Assembly: GCA_036265325.1 (NCBI GenBank)
Contig: DATAPH010000026.1
Span: 1-17,884, forward strand
DNA length: 17,884 nucleotides
Direction of reading: 5' to 3'
DNA from: AC-51 sp036265325
GTDB lineage: Bacteria; Actinomycetota; UBA4738; HRBIN12
Numbering within the stretch: position 1 is the stretch's first letter; every line of letters begins with the position of its first letter. The position numbers and the translations under genes were made by a program. The notes under the pieces are model-generated. The model made no database searches and had not been told where the DNA came from. It saw only the letters and a program-made list of their open reading frames with translations. Shown one piece after another: positions 6,954 through 12,604 of the stretch.

Positions 6954-8096
6954 ATGTCCGTTCGGAGGATCGATCGACGCCTGCTCGCCCTCTGCCTTGC
7001 CGCGAGCGCCGTCATCACTGGAACCGCCTCCTCGCATGCGAGCACGGCCGACCGGCTGGATCGTGCGCGCGCGCGACTGCAGGCGTTGAGCGGCGAGATC
7101 GCCGCGCAGAGCCAGGCGGTCGAGGCCGCTCGATCGGCGGCGGCGGACGGAGAGGCGCGCGCTGCCGAGGCCGACCAAGCGCTGGTCCCACTGATCGTCC
7201 ACCGCGTCCAGGTCGCGCAGCGCGTCGCCGAGGTCCAAGCCGAGCTCGACGCCGCCCAGCAGCGGTTCCACGATGCGGTCGTCCAGGCGTTCATCGCGGC
7301 GCCGGGTGTGCAGCCCGGTGCGGACACGTTCGCAGCGGTGCTCGATGCGAACTCGTTCCAAGATCTGCAGGATCAACTGGCATTCGGCGAGGCGGCGGCG
7401 AACGTCCGAGCGAAGGCGATCCAGGACGTCACGGCCCTCGACCAGCAGCTCACGGCGCGCGGTTCGACCCTCGACGATCTGATCACGGCGGCGCAGGACG
7501 TTCGCACCCAGCGTGACGCGGCGCTGCAGGAACAGCAGGCGGCGCTCGTCCGCGAACAGCAAGCGATGGACGCGTTGAACCAGGCGCGGACCGAGATCGT
7601 GGCGTTGATCGATCGCCTCCGTGCCAAGCTCGCGCCGAAGGACGTGCAGGCGGTCGCCCGCGCGTTCCAGGGCGATCACAACATGTCGTACGGATCGTGG
7701 TCCGACGCGTTCCTCCGGGTGATGGGCGCGCCGCGCTGCCGTTCGAACGTGGTCGTCACGATCGCGTGGCAGGCGCAGGAAGGCACGCAGGCCGACTGGA
7801 ACCCGCTCGCCACCACGCACCGGATGGATGGGTCAACCGACTTCAACTCGGTCGGCGTGCAGAACTACCGCACGCTCGCCCAGGGCCTCGAGGCGACGAA
7901 GGAAACGATCGAGAACGGATGGCGCGACTACGGCTACGGCGCGGTGATCCGCTCGATGCGCGATTGCGCCGATCCGATGAGCACCGCGCAGGCGATCGCC
8001 GCCTCGTCGTGGTGCTCCGGGTGCGCCGGCGGCCAGTACGTGATGGGGATCGTCCCTGCGGTCGAGGCCTCGTTCGAGACGTACTACGACCTGTAG
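6954..8096 (+). CDS. Secreted coiled-coil protein with C-terminal lysozyme-like domain
   Basis: Seen: 380 residues. A signal peptide (about 1-29, SHA cleavage) precedes a long Ala/Gln/Glu/Arg-rich coiled coil (about 32-110 and 140-225). A short break around 115-140 (VLDANSFQDLQDQ) recalls the hinge of PcsB/CwlO-type regulators. The C-terminal domain (about 245-380) has WQAQEG with E276 as candidate catalytic acid, WNPLATT, SVGVQNY and SSWCSGCAGGQYV, with cysteines at 262, 338, 354 and 357. Known: lysozyme-like domains with the E, NPLATT and SVGVQNY pattern cleave peptidoglycan glycan strands; PcsB-type coiled coils regulate hydrolases at division. Inference: a wall hydrolase tethered or controlled by its own coiled coil. 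No Shine-Dalgarno is visible before ATG 6954, so the start rests on the signal peptide. Catalysis is not proven. Confidence 0.78.
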   Translation: MSVRRIDRRLLALCLAASAVITGTASSHASTADRLDRARARLQALSGEIAAQSQAVEAARSAAADGEARAAEADQALVPLIVHRVQVAQRVAEVQAELDAAQQRFHDAVVQAFIAAPGVQPGADTFAAVLDANSFQDLQDQLAFGEAAANVRAKAIQDVTALDQQLTARGSTLDDLITAAQDVRTQRDAALQEQQAALVREQQAMDALNQARTEIVALIDRLRAKLAPKDVQAVARAFQGDHNMSYGSWSDAFLRVMGAPRCRSNVVVTIAWQAQEGTQADWNPLATTHRMDGSTDFNSVGVQNYRTLAQGLEATKETIENGWRDYGYGAVIRSMRDCADPMSTAQAIAASSWCSGCAGGQYVMGIVPAVEASFETYYDL

Positions 8097-8174
8097 ACCG
8101 CCCGCGACCTGCGGCTTCAGTGTCGCCCCGGCCCTGCCGATGGCGCTTGAGGACAACGCCTGAGGAGCGATCCC

Positions 8175-8921
8175 ATGCAGACCGACCAGGAACGCCGCTG
8201 CCCCTCGTGCGGCGCCGATAACAAGCAGGGCGTGAGCTTCTGCTGGCGTTGCTACGCGCCGTTCGGCGAGGCGACCGCGGCGTTCGCGACCGCAGCGGCC
8301 GCGACGCGAACCGGCGGCGCCACGGCAACGCGAACCGGTCCTGCCATGCCGGCGGCTCCGCGGGCCGGCGCACCCACGGCACAGCCGACACGGACGCGCT
8401 CGCGTGGCGGCCGCATCGGACGGATCTTGGTCGGCGTCGTCATCGCGCTGGTGGTCGGCGGCGTCGTGCAGCACGTGCTCAACCCGACCTATCACGTGCC
8501 CGACTCGATCGCGAGTGAGCCGCGTGTGCACAACGCCGTCAGCGACAAGTTCGAACAGACGATGGCGCAGACGGCGCAGCAGGACGACATCCCGCTCGAG
8601 GCCGCGGTCTACGGAACCGATTCGAGTCCCGACCTCTTCTTCGTGCTCGCCAACGGCCGCGCGGAGGAGAACGCCGACCAGTTGTTCACAGAGTTCCTGA
8701 GCGGCGCGGAATCGGCCGGGATCAAGGTCGACCAGTCCGCGACCATCACCGGCTCGCACGACGGCGCCGAGTACCGATGCGTGCCGATATCGGCGCAGGG
8801 GATCGAGGCGGCCGCCTGCGTCTGGCGTGAGGACCACAGCGTGGGGATGACGCTGGACGCCTCACCCGACGGCGACATCACCTCGGCTGTTGTCGCCGCG
8901 TACGACGCGACGCACTCGTAG
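8175..8921 (+). CDS. Zinc-ribbon single-pass membrane protein
   Basis: Seen: 248 residues. The N-terminal zinc ribbon has four cysteines at 9, 12, 23 and 26 (CPSCG and CWRC). An Ala/Thr/Pro/Arg-rich low-complexity linker (about 33-78) leads to one transmembrane helix (about 81-102) and an extracytoplasmic domain of about 145 residues. Two cysteines there (YRCVPI and AACVWRE) could form a disulfide. Known: zinc ribbons of this type bind structural zinc in many otherwise unrelated membrane proteins. I do not recognise the C-terminal domain. GAGGAG seven bases before ATG 8175 makes the start secure. The gene follows the lysozyme-like gene by 78 bases and converges on the DUF2357-like gene with one base between stops. 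Confidence 0.8.
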   Translation: MQTDQERRCPSCGADNKQGVSFCWRCYAPFGEATAAFATAAAATRTGGATATRTGPAMPAAPRAGAPTAQPTRTRSRGGRIGRILVGVVIALVVGGVVQHVLNPTYHVPDSIASEPRVHNAVSDKFEQTMAQTAQQDDIPLEAAVYGTDSSPDLFFVLANGRAEENADQLFTEFLSGAESAGIKVDQSATITGSHDGAEYRCVPISAQGIEAAACVWREDHSVGMTLDASPDGDITSAVVAAYDATHS

Positions 8922-8922
8922 G

Positions 8923-9474
8923 TCAGCCGGCGAGTTCGGCTCGGATCGCCATCATCCGCCTGTACAGGGGGTCCTGCGTCAACGTCGCCGTGGGCATGTC
9001 CGCGCGTCCGACGAACCCGACCTCGTCCAGGAACGACGCCTGCCGGCGGGCGCCCTCGAGTACGCGCGCGAGCGCTTGTGCCTCGCCGCTCACGCCCGAG
9101 TCCTTGTCCATCGCCAAGGTGTTGAGCCGCTCCTGGACCGTCTCGACCGTCTGCTTCACGACGCGGTTCTCGTAGATGTCGGCGGTGAGCGAGCGGCGCT
9201 CGTCCAGCGTGTAGACGGGACGTCCCTGCTGGTCGAGGTTGCCCGGTTTCCGCATCGAACGGATCAGCTCCCGCGGCTCCGGGTGCCGGACCAGCTCCTC
9301 CTTGGACCAATGGGGTTCGGTCGTCAGCTCGCGGCGGTGGCCGGTCTGCAGCAGCGGCAGCACGGTCGCCACGCCGGCGTCGGTCGAGCTTCCGTAGACG
9401 ATGCGGCGGAGCATCGCGAGCTCGCCGCGGACGACGCGGCTCGTACCCGGCTCAGAAGAAGGTGACGAATCCAT
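8923..9474 (-). CDS. Short DUF2357-like partner of McrB-type NTPase, lacking a nuclease domain
   Basis: Seen: 183 residues from ATG 9474, or 163 from ATG 9414. The central block ERRSLTADIYENRVVK (about 92-107) resembles the TPENRFVK motif of DUF2357 proteins. The C-terminal FLDEV...LTQDPLYRRMMAI (about 148-178) resembles the following helical segment. The protein then stops at LAG, just where full-size DUF2357 proteins continue into more helices and usually a PD-(D/E)XK nuclease. Known: DUF2357 proteins are common partners of McrB-family NTPases, in a role like McrC. The ATG at 9474 overlaps the NTPase gene by 23 bases, implying coupled translation. No nuclease remnant is seen in the following minus-strand DNA, which is occupied by a converging gene. 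Family assignment is from memory of motifs. Confidence 0.6.
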   Translation of the reverse strand: MDSSPSSEPGTSRVVRGELAMLRRIVYGSSTDAGVATVLPLLQTGHRRELTTEPHWSKEELVRHPEPRELIRSMRKPGNLDQQGRPVYTLDERRSLTADIYENRVVKQTVETVQERLNTLAMDKDSGVSGEAQALARVLEGARRQASFLDEVGFVGRADMPTATLTQDPLYRRMMAIRAELAG

Positions 9475-10438
9475 GCGTGTTGAGTTCCGCACGCATCGAC
9501 CGCGCCTTCGCGTTGGAAAGCGGATAGCGCTCGTCGGTGAGCGCGATGAACGCGTCGATCGCGGGCGCGGCGTCGGCGTCGCCACGCAGGCGCGGGAGCA
9601 CCTTCTGGATCAGCTGCTCGTCCAGGGCGGGCGTCGGGTCGGTCCCGATCTCGGTCGCCGCGACCACGTAGGCGTTGATCTCGTCGAGCACACGGAACCC
9701 GAAGGGGGCGACGCCGACGAGCGCGTCCCAGACCTGCAGGATGATGTCCTTCCACGGGTAGTCCGCCATGTGCGCGGCGACCATGGCACGCGGGAGCGGC
9801 AGTTCGAGGATCTGCGCGCGGTCGTAGACCTTGTCCGCGAACCCGTGCGTGGTCTCGTCGATGTTGACGGTGCCGCTGAACTTCAAGTTGGGCGTCAGCT
9901 CGACCGTGTGCCCGGGCGCGAGGTCCAGACGCGCGATCCCCTCGCGCGTGCGCACCTCCATGGCCGACAAGAACCGGCTGAAGTAGTGCTCCACGCGTGC
10001 GAGGTTCATCTCGTCCAGGATCACGTGGAACTCGCGCGCCACGCGCCCGGCCTGGTTGCTCGCGTTCCACTCGCGTGCCGAGTCGGCGACGAACTCGCTG
10101 AACGGCGTGTGGTGGTAGAAGCCGTCGAGGGGGGAGAGGTAGCCGAGCAGATCCTCGTTCGACGACCAGCTGGGGTCGACCGCGACGAGCTTCTGCCTGG
10201 CGCCGATCACGTTCGCGTACGCCTGCGCGAGCCAGGTCTTCCCTGTTCCGCTCGGCCCGCAGAGGATCACGAATCCTCGAGTAGCGGTCGCCAGGTGATA
10301 GCGCCGGATCACGTCGTCGGAGATGCGGAACGTCGGGTTGTCGATGTGGAACCGCTCGACGAGCTCGTCGAAGGCGGCACCAGCTTCTGGATGGACGGTT
10401 CCGATGTTTGGGCTGGTCATGGCCATTTCAGGCAACAT
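9452..10438 (-). CDS. McrB-like AAA+ NTPase
   Basis: Seen: 328 residues. Walker A is GPSGTGKT (61-68). WSSNEDLLGY (91-100) follows, then Walker B with the McrB hallmark ILDEMNLARVEHYFSRFL (140-157; D142, E143). GTVNIDETTH (189-198) is the sensor region, DRA (206-208) has the candidate arginine finger, and KVLPRLRG (279-286) closes the domain. Known: McrB-family motors form hexamers that use GTP or ATP and drive a McrC or DUF2357 nuclease partner along DNA. There is no N-terminal DNA-recognition domain: only about 50 residues precede Walker A. Starts at ATG 10438, 10426 or 10420 are all possible and none has a Shine-Dalgarno; the longest is given, though 10426 sits one base after a leader ORF stop. 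It is followed by the DUF2357-like gene. Confidence 0.85.
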   Translation of the reverse strand: MLPEMAMTSPNIGTVHPEAGAAFDELVERFHIDNPTFRISDDVIRRYHLATATRGFVILCGPSGTGKTWLAQAYANVIGARQKLVAVDPSWSSNEDLLGYLSPLDGFYHHTPFSEFVADSAREWNASNQAGRVAREFHVILDEMNLARVEHYFSRFLSAMEVRTREGIARLDLAPGHTVELTPNLKFSGTVNIDETTHGFADKVYDRAQILELPLPRAMVAAHMADYPWKDIILQVWDALVGVAPFGFRVLDEINAYVVAATEIGTDPTPALDEQLIQKVLPRLRGDADAAPAIDAFIALTDERYPLSNAKARSMRAELNTHGFVTFF

Positions 10439-10466
10439 CCAGCGTGCGCAGACCGGGCTGTTGCAT
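10428..10466 (-). promoter_or_regulatory. Possible 12-codon leader ORF ahead of the McrB-like gene
   Basis: ATG 10466 opens MQQPGLRTLDVA and ends in TGA at 10430-10428. The next base is followed by ATG 10426, an in-frame start of the NTPase gene (TGAAATG). The ATG lies six bases after a TACCCT box, as in a leaderless transcript. This would allow termination-reinitiation coupling. It may be chance in so short a frame. Confidence 0.25.
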
Positions 10467-10472
10467 CCCGCG

Positions 10473-10478
10473 AGGGTA
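10473..10478 (-). promoter_or_regulatory. -10 box (TACCCT) for the McrB-like / DUF2357-like unit
   Basis: On the minus strand TACCCT ends six bases before the ATG at 10466. It is the only TAnnnT box I noticed close ahead of the NTPase gene in the 103-base gap after the exonuclease gene. No clear -35 is present. Confidence 0.4.
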
Positions 10479-10541
10479 CCCGCCTCGGCCGACGGCCGCC
10501 ATCCGTCGACCGGGGCTTCGGCATCGGCCGGAGGACCGAGG

Positions 10542-11426
10542 TCACTCGGCGTGGACGCTCTCGAGCGCGGCGAACAGTCGCTGGATCGGACCCTTCAAGC
10601 CGAGTTCGGCAGCGTCGTCGATCAGCGTCTCGTCCCGTTCGCCGGCCCACAGGCTGAGGGGCGCCTCTCCGTTGATCGGAACGAGCCGCCGCATGTCGTC
10701 GAGGTAACGCCGCGACTCGAGGAGCTTCGCCCGCACGCCGGGCTTGATGACCATGTTGCCGGCCTCGGCGGCGTCGAGCATCGCGTCGATCGAGGGGAAC
10801 CCCTGCACCAGCGCCCGGGCGGTCTTCTCACCGACGCCGCGGACGCCGGGTAAGCCGTCGGACGGATCGCCGCGCAGGATCGCGAACTCGCCGTACCGGT
10901 CGGCGGGCACGCCGTATTTGGCGAGGACGCCGGCCTCGTCGTAGACGCCGAGCTCCGAGACGCCACGGAGCGTGAACAGGAGCGTGACGACCGGGTCACG
11001 GACGAGTTGGATGAGGTCGCGGTCGCCGCTGACGATCTCGATCTTGTCGTTGTCTGCGGCCTCGAGGCAGAAGGCGCCGATCGCGTCCTCGGCCTCCCAG
11101 TTCTCGGTCTGCGCCTGGAGCATCCCGGTGCGATCGAGGATCTCGCGAAGCATCGCGAACTGGATCGTCAGATCCGCCGGCTCTTCGGGGCGCTCGGCCT
11201 TGTAGCCCGCATAGATGTCGACCCGAGCGGTCGGACGCCAGTCGTGGTCGTAGACGTGGACGACTTCGTCAGGGTGGCGGTCGACGACGAGCTTCGTGAC
11301 CATGTCGAGGTAACCGTGCAGGGCGCTGACCGACCGCCCGTCCTTCGCGAATACGCCCGGCTCCCGCATCGCGAAGTAGGACCGGTAGAACATGCTCGAA
11401 ACGTCCAACAACAGACGATGGGTCAC
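10542..11426 (-). CDS. Stand-alone 5'-3' exonuclease / flap endonuclease (Pol I N-domain type)
   Basis: Seen: 294 residues, the size of the isolated 5'-nuclease domain of DNA polymerase I. Metal-binding positions follow the FEN pattern: D8 (LLLDVSS), D60 (VYDHD), E111/D114 (EAEDAIG), D135 and D137 (SGDRDLIQL), D187 and D190 (GDPSDGLPG). The helix-hairpin-helix GLPGVRGVGEKTA (191-203) binds DNA. Arg/Lys residues of the helical arch lie in YAGYKAERPEEP. Known: such enzymes remove RNA primers and 5' flaps during lagging-strand synthesis and repair. The third acidic motif is EAED where EADD is usual, a mild change. GTG 11426 has no Shine-Dalgarno; a TACGCT box eight bases upstream suggests a leaderless or very short-leader transcript. 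No polymerase domain follows. Confidence 0.92.
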   Translation of the reverse strand: MTHRLLLDVSSMFYRSYFAMREPGVFAKDGRSVSALHGYLDMVTKLVVDRHPDEVVHVYDHDWRPTARVDIYAGYKAERPEEPADLTIQFAMLREILDRTGMLQAQTENWEAEDAIGAFCLEAADNDKIEIVSGDRDLIQLVRDPVVTLLFTLRGVSELGVYDEAGVLAKYGVPADRYGEFAILRGDPSDGLPGVRGVGEKTARALVQGFPSIDAMLDAAEAGNMVIKPGVRAKLLESRRYLDDMRRLVPINGEAPLSLWAGERDETLIDDAAELGLKGPIQRLFAALESVHAE

Positions 11427-11429
11427 GAC

Positions 11430-11468
11430 GCCCGAGCGTAGTAGCTCAGGGATACGGTGCGCTCGGGC
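11430..11468. repeat. Perfect 9-bp inverted repeat in front of the exonuclease gene
   Basis: GCCCGAGCG (11430-11438) and CGCTCGGGC (11460-11468) are exact reverse complements separated by 21 bases. The left arm starts four bases from the exonuclease GTG and overlaps its putative -10 box, so it could be an operator or part of a divergent control region. Confidence 0.5.
11435..11440 (-). promoter_or_regulatory. -10 box (TACGCT) of the exonuclease gene
   Basis: On the minus strand TACGCT ends eight bases before GTG 11426, which has no ribosome binding site. It overlaps the left arm of the inverted repeat, so a protein bound there would block the polymerase. No -35 match. Confidence 0.4.
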
Positions 11469-11535
11469 CGTCTCTTCCGCACCGACTGCTGGAGAACGAG
11501 CGCCGCTCTCCGAGGCCAGCTAGATTCCCGAATGA

Positions 11536-11661
11536 ATGACTATTCCGCTGCCGATCCGTGGCGGCCTACCAGGTTCGATGCGTGTCGCCCTCCGCGTCCT
11601 GGTCGCCGTTGGCGTGCTCCTGGGCGGCGCCGCTGCGCTTGCCTATCTCGTCGCGCGCTGA
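11536..11661 (+). CDS. Possible 41-residue single-pass membrane peptide
   Basis: Seen: ATG 11536 opens a 41-residue frame. Its second half, from M15 (ATG 11578), is a basic start followed by a clean hydrophobic helix (VALRVLVAVGVLLGGAAALA) and a YLVAR end. The stop at 11659-11661 lies three bases before the end of the converging DinB gene, and the frame fills an otherwise empty gap of about 240 bases. There is no Shine-Dalgarno; a TAGATT box at 11521-11526 lies just upstream. ATG 11532, in another frame, starts with a protein-like MNDYSAADPWRPTR before becoming Arg-rich. One missing or extra base could therefore join that start to the helix. Real gene, frameshifted gene or chance cannot be separated here. 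Confidence 0.4.
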   Translation: MTIPLPIRGGLPGSMRVALRVLVAVGVLLGGAAALAYLVAR

Positions 11662-11664
11662 GTG

Positions 11665-12171
11665 CTAGCCGTCGGTCGGCCAGGAGAGCTCGAGCGCGTC
11701 GAGCATGTTGTCGAGGTCACCCGGAGAATGCCCACAGACGGTGAAGTAGCGCGCGAGTTCGCTCCGGTGCTGGGTGCCGTGGCTCACGATGTGCGCGATC
11801 ACGATCCACCTCGGCCGCTTGAAGTCATCGTTCGTGCCCCACGGTTCGGCGAGCGCCGCCTCGTCGAGTGACTCAACGAACTGACGTAGGCGCATGTCCT
11901 CCTCCAGCGAGAACGCGTGGATCTGGTTGAGGTCGTCGAGCTCGTAGCCGTGGTCCCACACGTACGTGTCGCCGACGTCGTGACCGAGGCAGAACTCGCG
12001 CCAGCTCCAGTCCACGTCGACCAGATGCCGGATCACGTCGAACGCGCTGCCAAGGTCGAGCACGCCTTCCTTCCGAAGCTCGTCGTCGGACAGTGCGGCG
12101 GCGGTCGTGAGGATCTTGTCGTTCGCCCACGCGTGGTAGCGAACGAACGCGAGGAGAGATTCGGCGTCCAT
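11665..12171 (-). CDS. DinB family protein (four-helix bundle, putative metal-dependent enzyme)
   Basis: Seen: 168 residues, typical length for the family. The opening FVRYHAWANDKIL matches the first DinB helix. The metal-binding histidine triad is H49 (VIRHLVDVDW), H131 and H135 (HIVSHGTQHRSEL). Known: DinB/YfiT-like proteins are cytoplasmic metal-binding four-helix bundles; some are thiol S-transferases using bacillithiol or mycothiol, most are uncharacterised. ATG 12171 lies two bases after the stop of the upstream OsmC gene, so the pair is almost certainly one transcript. The pairing with an OsmC peroxidase would fit thiol or oxidative-stress chemistry, but that is inference. Confidence 0.88.
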   Translation of the reverse strand: MDAESLLAFVRYHAWANDKILTTAAALSDDELRKEGVLDLGSAFDVIRHLVDVDWSWREFCLGHDVGDTYVWDHGYELDDLNQIHAFSLEEDMRLRQFVESLDEAALAEPWGTNDDFKRPRWIVIAHIVSHGTQHRSELARYFTVCGHSPGDLDNMLDALELSWPTDG

Positions 12172-12173
12172 GA

Positions 12174-12563
12174 CTATGCGATCACGTGATCGACGGGTGT
12201 TCCGGACGCGATCGTGCGCGACACTGTGCAGAGGTCGTTCGCGACCTTGGAGCGCGACCGCTCGACCTTCGCCTCATCGGCGCCATCGTGGACGTGATAC
12301 GTGACGCGGAGCCACTGCATGCGGTGGTCCTCCTTGTCTCCGTCGACCTCGAGGTGAAGGGGTTCGACCGGGTCGCGTTGCTTGCGCATCAAGATCGCGA
12401 AGTCGACGGCGCTGCAGGCGCCCAGCGCGGCGAGCAGCAGCTCGAGGGGTGACAGGCCGCGTTCCCCATCGAGGTCGACGAGCAGCTCGGTGCCGTGCTT
12501 GTTCGTCACCGTCACGGTGTCGTCTGGATTCACGGTCATGCGGAGGTGTCGGTTGCCTTTCAT
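12174..12563 (-). CDS. Small OsmC family protein
   Basis: Seen: 129 residues, close to the minimal OsmC length. The conserved cysteines are C50 (LGACSAVDF) and C112 (NDLCTVSRT). SPLELLLAALGAC is the usual entry to the central helix. Known: OsmC proteins reduce hydroperoxides through this cysteine pair, though small YhfA-like members have unclear substrates. The order OsmC then DinB with a two-base gap implies an operon. ATG 12563 has no Shine-Dalgarno; TACGCT seven bases upstream suggests a leaderless transcript. It is divergent from the serine hydrolase gene across only 41 bases. Confidence 0.9.
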   Translation of the reverse strand: MKGNRHLRMTVNPDDTVTVTNKHGTELLVDLDGERGLSPLELLLAALGACSAVDFAILMRKQRDPVEPLHLEVDGDKEDHRMQWLRVTYHVHDGADEAKVERSRSKVANDLCTVSRTIASGTPVDHVIA

Positions 12564-12570
12564 GCGGCCC

Positions 12571-12576
12571 AGCGTA
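12571..12576 (-). promoter_or_regulatory. -10 box (TACGCT) of the OsmC-DinB unit
   Basis: On the minus strand TACGCT ends seven bases before ATG 12563, which lacks a ribosome binding site. The hexamer is identical to the one before the exonuclease gene. Any -35 would lie across the opposing promoter. Confidence 0.45.
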
Positions 12577-12592
12577 GCTTCGACCGCTGCGT

Positions 12593-12598
12593 TAGGGT
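12593..12598 (+). promoter_or_regulatory. -10 box (TAGGGT) of the serine hydrolase gene
   Basis: TAGGGT ends six bases before ATG 12605, which has no ribosome binding site, so the transcript probably begins at the ATG. It sits back to back with the OsmC -10 box inside a 41-base gap, so the two promoters must overlap. Confidence 0.5.
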
Positions 12599-12604
12599 TC
12601 GGCG

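Noticed and set aside
6126..7820. 564-codon minus frame opposite the BI-1 and lysozyme-like genes
   Set aside because: Arg/Asp/His-rich shadow spanning two real plus-strand genes and the gap between them.
9475..9585. Extended N-terminus of the DUF2357-like gene
   Set aside because: The added residues are Arg/Ser/Pro-rich and lie inside the NTPase gene in another frame; ATG 9474 is preferred.
11440..11500. tRNA-like GTAGCTCAG string
   Set aside because: The D-arm-like string is not followed by a foldable anticodon or T arm; the pairing present is only the 9-bp inverted repeat.
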